Assembly: GCA_020848835.1 (NCBI GenBank)
Contig: JADLHJ010000036.1
Span: 1 to 64,000 of the forward strand
Direction: 5' to 3'
DNA: 64,000 nt
Origin: Candidatus Hydrogenedentota bacterium
GTDB lineage: Bacteria > Hydrogenedentota > Hydrogenedentia > Hydrogenedentales > SLHB01
Below are positions 35,976 through 44,678 of the stretch, in pieces. Numbering within the stretch: the first letter of the stretch is position 1; every line of letters starts with the position of its first letter. The notes below the pieces were generated by a model. It made no database searches and was not told where the DNA came from. It saw nothing but the letters and a program-made list of their open reading frames with translations. The translations under genes were made by a program, and so were the position numbers.

Positions 35976-38261
35976 CTATTGCCGGGAAAAGACGTAAATT
36001 CGCGTGGACGCCGCGCCGATAGATTCATCGATGCTGATGGCGTCATCGTTGCATGCAAGACCGCGCTCCGTATCGTTGTCCTCGAGCACATGTATTGCTG
36101 TGCAGTCAGTGATGTTCCATTCGCGCTTGGATAAAATGAACGCCACGCGCTGCGGTGTATCGGCGATATTCACCACCACGATAGCCGCGCGCCCTTGCCC
36201 GTCGCGCCATGCGGACATCAGCATATTCGGATGCTTTGCAGTGTATTCCTTTAATGTATCCTGTTGACCTGCGTAGATCGATAGCCGGGAAACGGGAATT
36301 TCCGCTTCTTCAATTTTCATCGCTGGTGCGCGGAGCATTGTGCCGTGGAGCAGAAAATCCAACGCGCGCAAACGCAATTTCGCGAGCCGGATTGCGAAGT
36401 CCATTTCTTCCGCACGCGATGCGAGGTGCTCTGGACGGAAGTTTGCAATCGTAGGAACCTGACCCCACGCGAAGGCGCGCGCCTGTTCGAGGCGGAACTG
36501 TTGCGCGAATTTTCTATCGAGCAGTCTTAAAGGCTCCGCGGGCGCAAATTCCTTCGGCCACAATTCGTCATAGGGCGGCATGGTGAGGGAAGAATAGTTT
36601 CCATATGGAATGCAGTAGCCATGATAGATGGCGTGAAAGAACGGAATAGGCCGCCAATCTTTCGGCGCTGCATAGCGCTCCATGCTCACCTGCAGGCTCA
36701 ACATCAAATCAAGATACGGCAACCACGCTTCGCCGCAACCTTCACCCGCGAGCGTTACCGTCCGCGGACCCTGATTGCAGCGCGCGCGAATGTCGGCCTG
36801 TAACGATTGGAACCCCTTGATCCAATACGTGCCGCCGCCGATGGGATGGCCGTGCCTTGCATCGTAACAGTTCAGGCTCGAACACGCCTGATCCATGTAG
36901 ATGCCGTCCACACGCAGATCATTCACCGCTTCAGCGGCGAGTCCTGCGTACGTATCGCGCCAGAATGAAGTACCCATGCACATGGAAGCGCACGGCGCCT
37001 TGGTAAACGTGTTGTATATTTCGGGACGTATCGCGCCGCCGGGTCCCTTCACTGCAAATGGCGCGGCGTCGCGCGCTTTCCAGCTCTCTGTCGTCATGCC
37101 CCACAGCCGCTGATTCATGTAAACGATTGCATGAAGGTTCTTTTCGTGCGCGGTATCGATCGCGCTTTTGAAATTCTCTGCGCCTTCGCGCGGCGGCAAA
37201 TATTCGGGAAAGCCAACGTCGTACGCGCAACCATGCCACCAATGCCAGAACACACTCACCGGCACACCGCTCGCCGCTTGCAGCGCGGCCGCGGGTTGCA
37301 AAACATTTTCGGAGCGCCCGCGGTTCCACACCCAAAGGCCGGTGTCGACCGCCCACTTCGCCGTTTCATTTTTTTTCAGACGACTGTCGCGCGCCCACGC
37401 TTGTTGCAGCGCCCACGCGCGGTAGCGTTCGGCCGCGGCAAACCAATCGCCATTGAGTAGACCCAGCGCGACGCGATACGGCGACCGGTACGTACCGTTC
37501 GGTTCCGCGCTGCGTTCCGGTAATTGCACGACTTCAAAACTCGCGCCTTGTTTGCCGTCGCCAAAAAATGCGAACTGCTTTCCATAAGCAGCCGTGTCGT
37601 CACTCGCAGCGTAGAGGCCTGGCGCGCCCGCGCTGTAGAACGCAACACACTGCAAGGACATGATGCCGGGATAAGACCATTCCAGGCGCCGTGCTTGGCC
37701 GCCGGCATTCAGAAGGGTGCGTGGCTTGTCCGTGAGTTCGCCCAGCCACTGCGGCGCGGCGAGCGATTCTTGCTCATGCGCTGCCAGACTGCCGATGCAC
37801 GGAAAATGCACTTCGAGCGGAGTTTCCTGCGCAAGCCCGTCAATCGCGATCGACCAATGACTGGTGGGCGAGACGGTATCAAGCGTTACGTCTACGGTGA
37901 CGCGCAGATCAGGCGTTGGCGCGACGTCAAAGCCGGACCAAACCATCCGCATACCAGTCGAGTCGCCTGCTAGCGGTTCGGTGTAAAATTCGTGCGCGCT
38001 GGAAGGCGCCACGGCGGGAACGCCATCCAAGCCAAGCTCGATGCGCCAAAGTGGCGTCTCGGGGTCGGCGTCGATCAAATTGTTCGCGCCACCAGCATCG
38101 CTCAATGTGACAATGCGCACACGATCCAGTTCGACGCGCAGCAGTGCATTTTCGATCTTCTGCGCATGCGCAAAGGCGATAGTTAACGCGCACGCTAAGA
38201 AAACGCGGATCGTACGCGTTCGCTTTGTGTGCACGCGGAATGCGGCGAATACTCTACTCAT
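35976..38261 (-). CDS. Secreted DUF6259-like glycoside hydrolase candidate
   Basis: 761 residues with GAGG before the ATG and a signal peptide (about 15-34, ALTIAFAHAQ). The N-terminal third looks like a beta-sandwich (galactose-mutarotase-like). The middle carries a (beta/alpha)8-type region: FWHWWHGCAYDVGFPEYLPP, LHAIVYMNQRLWG and VDGIYMDQACSS, the latter placing Asp residues where GH36/GH31-like enzymes have a nucleophile. A C-terminal beta domain ends the protein. It lies 21 bases from the propeller gene and 43 from the DUF4091 gene, same strand. The exact glycosidic substrate is unknown. Confidence 0.75.
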   Translation of the reverse strand: MSRVFAAFRVHTKRTRTIRVFLACALTIAFAHAQKIENALLRVELDRVRIVTLSDAGGANNLIDADPETPLWRIELGLDGVPAVAPSSAHEFYTEPLAGDSTGMRMVWSGFDVAPTPDLRVTVDVTLDTVSPTSHWSIAIDGLAQETPLEVHFPCIGSLAAHEQESLAAPQWLGELTDKPRTLLNAGGQARRLEWSYPGIMSLQCVAFYSAGAPGLYAASDDTAAYGKQFAFFGDGKQGASFEVVQLPERSAEPNGTYRSPYRVALGLLNGDWFAAAERYRAWALQQAWARDSRLKKNETAKWAVDTGLWVWNRGRSENVLQPAAALQAASGVPVSVFWHWWHGCAYDVGFPEYLPPREGAENFKSAIDTAHEKNLHAIVYMNQRLWGMTTESWKARDAAPFAVKGPGGAIRPEIYNTFTKAPCASMCMGTSFWRDTYAGLAAEAVNDLRVDGIYMDQACSSLNCYDARHGHPIGGGTYWIKGFQSLQADIRARCNQGPRTVTLAGEGCGEAWLPYLDLMLSLQVSMERYAAPKDWRPIPFFHAIYHGYCIPYGNYSSLTMPPYDELWPKEFAPAEPLRLLDRKFAQQFRLEQARAFAWGQVPTIANFRPEHLASRAEEMDFAIRLAKLRLRALDFLLHGTMLRAPAMKIEEAEIPVSRLSIYAGQQDTLKEYTAKHPNMLMSAWRDGQGRAAIVVVNIADTPQRVAFILSKREWNITDCTAIHVLEDNDTERGLACNDDAISIDESIGAASTRIYVFSRQ

Positions 38262-38304
38262 GACCGCTCACCTCGCGATCTACTTCCCCCAAGTCATACG
38301 CGTG

Positions 38305-40986
38305 TTATTTGAGTCCGCGCTGCATCTCCACGATCGCTTTTGCAATGGCTTCGCGCTTTGCGATCAACACATTTGGATCGCGCGGATACGTGACCAAATC
38401 GGGCACGACATCCTTCAGATTGTATGCGGCCTGCACTTTTTGTAGTAGGGCGGCGTTGTTGCTCTGTTCGGCCTTTTTCATCAGCTCGCGGAAGATTACG
38501 AGGTAGTCGTAGTCTTCGACTCCGTCGCGAATGATTTCCCAGCGCATGGAATTCACCGGGCCATTCGGGCCTGGGTACAACAGAAAACCGTCGCCATTCG
38601 CGGGCGTGACATCCACCTGCGACAGCCACGGGTTTACGCCGCCTTCCGTGTAGTTCACGTTCCAGTAATGCACGCCCTTAATTCCAAGCGCCCAAGTCTG
38701 CCAGAACAACGCGCGATGTTCGATGGCCGCAAAGTCGACAAAGAAATTCGCATAGGGACGCGGCGGTGTGTGGTTCACATACCACCACACGTCGTTGCCC
38801 GCGGTGATGTGCTCGAGCACGGCCTTGTTGTTCAACGTGTCCATCACCGGCGTGTGTACCGCCCAGATGGCCGCGGCTTCATGAAAAAATGGCTGCATGC
38901 CGGAAGTCGTCAGCATCAGCGGAATGTCGGGCGCATCGTTGCGCCAGCGCGTCATCGTGTCGAAGAGGCGCTGCCATGCAGGACGTTCGGGTTCATCCGC
39001 AATCTGGCAAAACGCGCGTCCACTGAGGTTGTGTTGTTTTACAAATGCATTTGCCAGACGCAACTGTTCGGGTACGTCCAACAACGAAGCGGGCACGTTG
39101 AATGTTGTCGCGCCGTCAGCGAGCAATTCTTTGAGTTTGGGTTCGTAGGCCTTCAGACTTGCTGCGTAATCGGCGCTCTCGGCCGGAAGCTGCGCAAGCG
39201 TGCGCAAGGTGATGCGATGTTCGGACGCGTTCTTGAGATATGCAGCGCTCAATGCGCTTGCATTACCTTCAAACCCGAATCGCTTCGACATTGACGCCGC
39301 GTTTTCCGGCCAGAAGCCGAAGTCTGTTTTAAGCGTGGGCGTTTTCGGCAAGGCGAAGTCCCACACTTCGGCGCGCACCGAAATCGTCACGGGGTCCATG
39401 CCTGCGGCGCTCGCTTCGATCGTCCCTTCGTACACGCCCGCGGGCGTGTTTGCGGGCGCGTGTACCGTGATCCAGATCGGTGAACAACGGTTTGCGGGCG
39501 CGTTGAACGGTTCGTAGGGAGGAATCGGGTCCGGCCATTCGCCGGTGGGCCCTTCGAAGTGCGTGGGGATGCGCACGGGGTAGTACATCACGCGGCCGAG
39601 TTGCATGCTTAGTTTCGCGCCGGACTTTGCATCAACGAGATCGCCGGCCTTCAGTGTCAGCGTCTCGAGCGCATTCTCTTTGGGACGAAAAACTAACTGA
39701 AAGGATTCGCTCTCGTTTTTTGCGAGCGCGACACGCGCAATCGATTTCGTCGCCCCCGCGGGCTCGGGATCGTCTTCGGGGAAAACTTTTTCAAGCGAAC
39801 TTTCCACCCATACCTTCGCTGCGCCATTTGCCGCAAGCGTGCGCGTGAGCGGGCGTTTGCTGCGGTCGAGCGCGTGGGGCGCATCGGTCCACGCCGCGTA
39901 TTTCACCTGCACGGATTGGCCCACAACGAACTGCGCATCGATACCGCCGTGCGGCGATCCGGTGTCCGCGCCGAGCTTGATGTCCTTGCCGCTTTGCGTG
40001 ACTTTCGCAAGATAGTCGTAGGCGCCATCGCCGATAGATTCCCAATCGTAGGTGCAACGCACGATCGCGCCGGGTTCGAGGTCGCAGTCCAGCGGCGGCA
40101 ATTGCCATACACGCTCGTTCGAAGCAACGACGCTGGACTTGATCGTCACGCCTTTCATTGCGCGCGCGGGCGCGAGCAGCACATTCAGTTTCCCGTCGGC
40201 ATAGTCGATTTGCACCGCGAGTTCATCGGACGCAAAGTTTACGTGCGTGAGTCCGCGCACGGCGTTCAGGCGATACGTCGTTTCCCACGTGCTGGCCTTT
40301 TTCATCAGGCGCGGGACGAATGCCGTCTGGTAACCGCAATACGTTTCACCCTCTTCGCGCAGCGCGAGAAAGGAATGCGTCTCGTCGCAGTTGAACACCG
40401 CGTAGACCGTCTCCTTCGTTGCAGTGTCGGTCGCGGCGATCCAGTTGCGCGCGGCGGGGAAGTACGCGCTGCGTTCCGCGTTCACGATGCCGTCGAGAGA
40501 AGGCACATCGATGCGGTCGGCCGCGTCGAACTTGCCGCCGGGCGCGAGCTCGTTGCGCACCCACGGCGCGACCCATTGGTCTTCTGTTCCCTTGTTTTCG
40601 ATGCGCAACCGCACGCGCACGGAGGCCTGATCGAGCAGCGGCTCCATCGTCCGCGTCACGCGCAGGCCTTTGATATTCGGCCCGTCGCAGTCGTAGGTGT
40701 ATTGAAGTACAGGGCGATCTTTAATCGTATCTACCACGACAAGCGATTCGTTCAGCCGGCGGTTCGGCACATAGAAGTTGCCAATACCGAATCCTTCAAG
40801 CAGCAAACCGTCGTGCGCGGCCTGGTTCATCTTCGAAGTGTTGAGACGAAACAACTCGACACCGGCGCCGTCGGCGGGCGCGACGCGAAACACGTAATGG
40901 TTCGCTGGGATCTCGACATCTTCCGTCACCGGCGCCGCGTGCGCAATGCTAAGCGCGACAAAAAAGCAGAGTACTGGCCGTATCAT
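38305..40986 (-). CDS. Secreted DUF4091-domain protein (GH123-like)
   Basis: 893 residues; AGGAG precedes the ATG and a signal peptide ends at IAHAA (about 18). The N-terminal part is beta-rich; the C-terminal half has the DUF4091 hallmarks (PVRIPTHFEGPTGEWPDPIPP, LTTSGMQPFFHE, WQTWALGIKGVHYWNVNY, and GFLLYPGPNGPVNSMRWEII followed by RDGVEDYDYL). DUF4091 is related to GH123-type hydrolases acting on N-acetylated sugars. It is the middle gene of the operon. A role in breaking down an amino-sugar-containing glycan is inferred from family relationships. Confidence 0.85.
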   Translation of the reverse strand: MIRPVLCFFVALSIAHAAPVTEDVEIPANHYVFRVAPADGAGVELFRLNTSKMNQAAHDGLLLEGFGIGNFYVPNRRLNESLVVVDTIKDRPVLQYTYDCDGPNIKGLRVTRTMEPLLDQASVRVRLRIENKGTEDQWVAPWVRNELAPGGKFDAADRIDVPSLDGIVNAERSAYFPAARNWIAATDTATKETVYAVFNCDETHSFLALREEGETYCGYQTAFVPRLMKKASTWETTYRLNAVRGLTHVNFASDELAVQIDYADGKLNVLLAPARAMKGVTIKSSVVASNERVWQLPPLDCDLEPGAIVRCTYDWESIGDGAYDYLAKVTQSGKDIKLGADTGSPHGGIDAQFVVGQSVQVKYAAWTDAPHALDRSKRPLTRTLAANGAAKVWVESSLEKVFPEDDPEPAGATKSIARVALAKNESESFQLVFRPKENALETLTLKAGDLVDAKSGAKLSMQLGRVMYYPVRIPTHFEGPTGEWPDPIPPYEPFNAPANRCSPIWITVHAPANTPAGVYEGTIEASAAGMDPVTISVRAEVWDFALPKTPTLKTDFGFWPENAASMSKRFGFEGNASALSAAYLKNASEHRITLRTLAQLPAESADYAASLKAYEPKLKELLADGATTFNVPASLLDVPEQLRLANAFVKQHNLSGRAFCQIADEPERPAWQRLFDTMTRWRNDAPDIPLMLTTSGMQPFFHEAAAIWAVHTPVMDTLNNKAVLEHITAGNDVWWYVNHTPPRPYANFFVDFAAIEHRALFWQTWALGIKGVHYWNVNYTEGGVNPWLSQVDVTPANGDGFLLYPGPNGPVNSMRWEIIRDGVEDYDYLVIFRELMKKAEQSNNAALLQKVQAAYNLKDVVPDLVTYPRDPNVLIAKREAIAKAIVEMQRGLK

Positions 40987-41061
40987 GAACCGCTCCTGAG
41001 AAGGGGATTGGCGGTGATTGTACAGGACGCGGAAGAGCAGGAAAAGGCGCGGCGACTGCGG

Positions 41062-41961
41062 CTATTTTTGAACGGGTTTTAAATAGGCGTCTAGAAATTT
41101 CACGATGGCCGCAAAGGCCTGTGGTTCGCGGGCGATGCCCATTCCGTGGATACCGCCTTCGACGATGACGATTTCATGCGGCACGCCTTCCTTAGCCAGT
41201 GCTTCTGCCATTGCGGTGGATTGACCGGGGTGTACTCGTTTATCCGCCGTGCCGTGGAGCAAATAAATAGGCGGCGTGGTCGGCTTCACATACGCGATCG
41301 GTGAAGCGCGATGTGCGGCATCGCGTTTTTCGGCTAGCGGTCCGCCGAGAAAACGCACGACCACGGGATCATCCCCTTGAATGTTCAGCGATAGCGGCAC
41401 TTCAAGATTCAGCGGCGCGCATACCGCAACGGCCGCCTGCACCGCGCTCGATTGATCATCGTATCCGCCGCTTCCTTCGAGGCCGTCGTCTTTCGTCGTG
41501 ACGGCGAGCATCGCTGCGAGGTGCCCGCCTGCGGACGCGCCGATCGTGCCGATGTGATCCGCATCGATTCTGTATTCCTTCGCATGTGCCCGTAGCCAGC
41601 GTACCGCGAGCTTGCAGTCCTCAACCGCGGCAGGAAATGTTGCTTCATCGGAAAGTCGATAACCTACAGATGCGGATGCGTAGCCGGATTCCGCCAGCAT
41701 GTTCAACATTTGGAACGCAGATTTACCGCCGGTGTACCAACCGCCGGAATGGAAATGCACAACGAGCGGGAGCGCGGCCTTTCCTTCTGCGGGGTAGACG
41801 ATGTCGAGGCGTTGCTTTTCGGATTGCGTGCCGTAGGTCACGTCTTCCTTGACACCGAATCCCGCCGGCACGCTTATCGGCTGCGGTTCAACTGCAGCGG
41901 CAAAAAACGCCGCCGCGCTTAACGTGAGCGCGGCGGTGATTCGATCAAACCTCGTGCGCAT
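41062..41961 (-). CDS. Secreted alpha/beta-hydrolase esterase (BD-FAE / lipase-like)
   Basis: 299 residues from the ATG at 41961, which overlaps the upstream stop by one base (TGATG). A signal peptide of about 24 residues is followed by the oxyanion motif HFHSGGW, the nucleophile motif GASAGGH, and late Asp and His candidates (GTADKRVHPG, EGGIHGMG). This is the pattern of carbohydrate esterases and lipases of the feruloyl/acetyl-esterase type. Its position between a porin and glycan-active enzymes suggests removal of ester groups from a polysaccharide. Confidence 0.85.
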   Translation of the reverse strand: MRTRFDRITAALTLSAAAFFAAAVEPQPISVPAGFGVKEDVTYGTQSEKQRLDIVYPAEGKAALPLVVHFHSGGWYTGGKSAFQMLNMLAESGYASASVGYRLSDEATFPAAVEDCKLAVRWLRAHAKEYRIDADHIGTIGASAGGHLAAMLAVTTKDDGLEGSGGYDDQSSAVQAAVAVCAPLNLEVPLSLNIQGDDPVVVRFLGGPLAEKRDAAHRASPIAYVKPTTPPIYLLHGTADKRVHPGQSTAMAEALAKEGVPHEIVIVEGGIHGMGIAREPQAFAAIVKFLDAYLKPVQK

Positions 41962-43511
41962 CAAAAGCGTAGTCTCGTTTCAAATTCAAGGTAGTTCAGA
42001 TCGTCGCTATCGGAACCGCCAAGGAAATCCAATCCATTGGCGAAGACGAAATTTCCATCGACGACGTCGTCACTCACAAACATGTGGTCCCACACCAATC
42101 GGAAGGACAAATCCTCCGAATACTGATAAAAGAATTCGATTTCGGCGACATACCCAATATCGTCGCCCGATTCTTCGGTAAGAAACGACAGTGCTGGCGC
42201 AATTGGGATGCGGAAGCGCCCTGCGTCGATGGCGGAAGGATAATCGAAGGTCTCGTTCACGCCAAGCTTACCCACTTCAAAATTGGCGGAAATTCGTTCG
42301 AGCGGCTTCGTATTCACACCGGCGCGAATCTGGTAGAAGTTTGTGCCGCCACGCGCTTCGTCAAAGAGCTCGTAGTAGCGAATTTGCGAAAACAAACGAT
42401 TAAACGAAACGCTTGCGTCGGGTCGGTCGAACGGATTCAACCACTCGAAGAAATTCACGTCGCGATTGTCTTCTCCGCTGAAATACGCGCCGCCGATGTA
42501 CACGCGCGGCGTCCACATCACATTTTCAAAGGTATAACCGACTTCGAGATCGCCCGCCCAGTTGTCGTAGTCGGCGTCATCGTCGCCGTACAACCGATTG
42601 ATTGGTGCGAACAACGCGCCCGCGCTGTCGGCCTCCCCGAACTGATACGCAATCTCGCCAGCGTAATCGAAGCCAAGAATATTGCCGGATGCACGAAACC
42701 CGACGGTGTGCAGGTTGGTTGCGTCGTAGTCGTCGAGGTCAAATGCATCTTCAAGCCACTCGATCGGCGCCACGAAATTCGTATCGTTCACGGAGCGCGC
42801 ATCGCGCAAATACAGCCAATACAATTGGAATTCATGTCCTTCAACTGCTGTACACGTGGCGGCGAGCCCGTAGAAATTAACATCTCCGTCTTCTTCGTTG
42901 GCGCCGGTCTCGAACAGCTTCGTCGCCCAACCGTCCAGCGCCCAGCCATCGCCGGTGTACGTGGCGCGCACGCCGTCGAAAGACGAGTTGATCGTGGCGT
43001 GTTGCTCGCCGACGAGCCAGCCCGTGCCGAGTTTGATCTGTTGCCGTCCCAATCGAAGCCGTAATGGCAAACCCGCGATTTCATTCATCTCAACGTATGA
43101 CTGCAATACTTCCACGTCGTCGCTGGAATTGGCCGCGGAATCGACGCCGGTCAAATAATTCGAACGGAAATCGGTCTGCCCCCAGATTTCAAAATCGTCC
43201 AGTTCGATGACCGCATTCACATAATTTGTGAAGTCCGCGGAAATTTTCAGGCGCGTGTTCTGTTCGACCCAGGTGCGCGTCTTTCCGGCATCGTCGAAGG
43301 CGTAGCGGCTTGCCGCGCCGAAAGGGCCGATGGGCCGGTTGGGCAGAAAGAAATCGGGGATGCGTATCTCACGCGTGCTGTCCATATACACGTTGTCCCA
43401 ATACCGGGCGCGAATGCGGAGTTGTCCCCCGACATTAACGTTCTGGAGCTCGGCAAATGCCGAAGCGCAGCAAAGACATACGACGGCAGAACTCCAAATT
43501 CTGCGTGACAT
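41961..43511 (-). CDS. Alginate-export-family outer-membrane porin
   Basis: 516 residues; signal peptide MSRRIWSSAVVCLCCASAFA, then many amphipathic strands with aromatic girdles (QLRIRARYWDNVYMDS, LRLRLGRQQIKLGTGWLVGE, DYAGEIAYQFGE) and a C-terminal strand ending in RF (YLEFETRLRF), as in outer-membrane barrels. The pattern of a strand with 'RLGRQQIKLGTGWLVG' is typical of the alginate_exp domain. AAAGGGGA precedes the ATG. It is the first gene of the operon and probably lets oligosaccharides cross the outer membrane. Confidence 0.82.
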   Translation of the reverse strand: MSRRIWSSAVVCLCCASAFAELQNVNVGGQLRIRARYWDNVYMDSTREIRIPDFFLPNRPIGPFGAASRYAFDDAGKTRTWVEQNTRLKISADFTNYVNAVIELDDFEIWGQTDFRSNYLTGVDSAANSSDDVEVLQSYVEMNEIAGLPLRLRLGRQQIKLGTGWLVGEQHATINSSFDGVRATYTGDGWALDGWATKLFETGANEEDGDVNFYGLAATCTAVEGHEFQLYWLYLRDARSVNDTNFVAPIEWLEDAFDLDDYDATNLHTVGFRASGNILGFDYAGEIAYQFGEADSAGALFAPINRLYGDDDADYDNWAGDLEVGYTFENVMWTPRVYIGGAYFSGEDNRDVNFFEWLNPFDRPDASVSFNRLFSQIRYYELFDEARGGTNFYQIRAGVNTKPLERISANFEVGKLGVNETFDYPSAIDAGRFRIPIAPALSFLTEESGDDIGYVAEIEFFYQYSEDLSFRLVWDHMFVSDDVVDGNFVFANGLDFLGGSDSDDLNYLEFETRLRF

Positions 43512-43858
43512 TTCTCATTCCCCTTTCAGCTTTCACCCAGCACGACGCCGCTAGAAGTATAGCCAAAATGACTTCCGAGAGACTTGGCGATCGATGCCGT
43601 GAGAATCGTCCTACGCGAAATCCTCCAATAGTCCTAAGTCCGAATACCGCCGTATCCGATGTTTGCGCACCTTGCATCCGGAGTAAAGTGGCTTCAACGC
43701 AAGAGCAAGCAGACTGCCCAGGGCCTCACCCGGCGGTGGTAGCGTGAGGCAAAGTATTCCAGCTTAGCAGGGATTCTCGCCAGTGGTTCTGCGGAACAAG
43801 TTTTCGAAGTATGAATGGTGCGTGGCGCGGATTTTGACGTTTTAGGAGCTGCGGGGAA
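43512..43858. other. Divergent promoter region
   Basis: 347 bases between the diverging porin operon and the small-gene pair. It must hold both promoters. A weak inverted repeat (GCCTCAC at 43723-43729, GTGAGGC at 43744-43750) is the only symmetry seen. Short frames here have no protein character. Confidence 0.4.
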
Positions 43859-44173
43859 ATGAAAGTATGGAAGCGGAAAGCAAGACTCGCCGACCCGGGA
43901 AGGGTGGTATCAAGCCGAGCCGTTGACCCCTGGTTTGATACGAAGGGTAGACGCTACGCGGTTGAGATTCGCGGCTTTTGTGCGCATGCGGAAGTGAATG
44001 AGTTAACCGAAGTTTTGGACGTGATTGAAGGGTTGACGGGCCGTGTTCACATTGTAGATACGAAGACCGGAGACTTGCTGTGCGAAGGGACAACAGCGGA
44101 AGTGTATGACGCGATTGTTTCCTGCACGACGTTTCCCCAAGAGGAGCCGGTGCCATGCGAACGAGCCATATAA
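43859..44173 (+). CDS. Small hypothetical protein
   Basis: 104 residues, AGGAG with GGGGAA before the ATG. Highly basic N-terminus (MKVWKRKARL), then a soluble alpha/beta-like segment (VEIRGFCAHAEVNELTEVLD, VHIVDTKTGDLLCEGTTAEV) that could form a ferredoxin-like or ACT-like small domain. No family recognised. It overlaps the following gene by 19 bases, which supports co-translation and hence a real pair. Confidence 0.6.
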   Translation: MKVWKRKARLADPGRVVSSRAVDPWFDTKGRRYAVEIRGFCAHAEVNELTEVLDVIEGLTGRVHIVDTKTGDLLCEGTTAEVYDAIVSCTTFPQEEPVPCERAI

Positions 44174-44478
44174 ATCCGATCTCATTTGAAGGCGAATGGA
44201 TATCGCATCTCTCGCCGCTTGAGGACTATGTAAAGTGTCTGCGGCAAGGCCACGCCAGTTCGCCGGTCATACCGCTGTGGCATTTGCGCGCGCTGCACGA
44301 CAAATCCGCGCACGCTGGTATGACGCAGATTTCGGATCTTTGCGCGAAGATTGAAGCGCGCATCGTGGCTGCGTACGTCTCGCGTGACGAAAACTCGAGC
44401 GATCTGATGACCGAACTTTCGCGCGTGACCAATATTATTCAAACCGGCCCCGTAGTGAATCGACAGATGGCAGTGTGA
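44155..44478 (+). CDS. Small hypothetical protein
   Basis: 107 residues; AGAGGAG lies upstream of the ATG and the gene overlaps its neighbour by 19 bases. The sequence is mixed helical (DYVKCLRQGHASSPVIPLW, MTQISDLCAKIEARIVAAYV) with no membrane segment or known motif. It is followed by a strong hairpin terminator. Function unknown. Confidence 0.6.
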   Translation: MRTSHINPISFEGEWISHLSPLEDYVKCLRQGHASSPVIPLWHLRALHDKSAHAGMTQISDLCAKIEARIVAAYVSRDENSSDLMTELSRVTNIIQTGPVVNRQMAV

Positions 44479-44598
44479 CGCCGGACGCAACGACTGAAAA
44501 ACTGGAGAAACCAATATAGAAAACAACCGGATTCAAAGCGGAGACAATTCCTCGAAACGAATCCGGAAAAGTGTCCCCCTCTCTACGGTCCCTGATAC

Positions 44599-44654
44599 GT
44601 GCACGCTTGCGGGATTCCCCCCAAAACGGTACCCCAGCCGCCGCAAGCGTGCAC
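44599..44654. terminator. 14-bp-arm hairpin terminator between convergent genes
   Basis: Perfect arms GTGCACGCTTGCGG (44599-44612) and CCGCAAGCGTGCAC (44641-44654) with a 28-base loop, followed on the plus strand by CCCTCTTTT. It lies between the small-gene pair and the converging RND operon, so it may serve both. The loop is long for a simple intrinsic terminator, and the run of T is short. Confidence 0.65.
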
Positions 44655-44678
44655 CCCTCTTTTAGCGGGTTTGCGAAA

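Noticed and set aside
39874..41082. 402-codon plus-strand frame
   Set aside because: Antisense to the DUF4091 gene, which has a signal peptide and conserved motifs.
42084..43064. 326-codon plus-strand frame
   Set aside because: Antisense to the porin gene, which has a signal peptide and barrel strands.
43723..43750. GCCTCAC/GTGAGGC inverted repeat
   Set aside because: Seven-base arms with a 14-base loop are expected by chance in a window this size; noted but not claimed as an operator.
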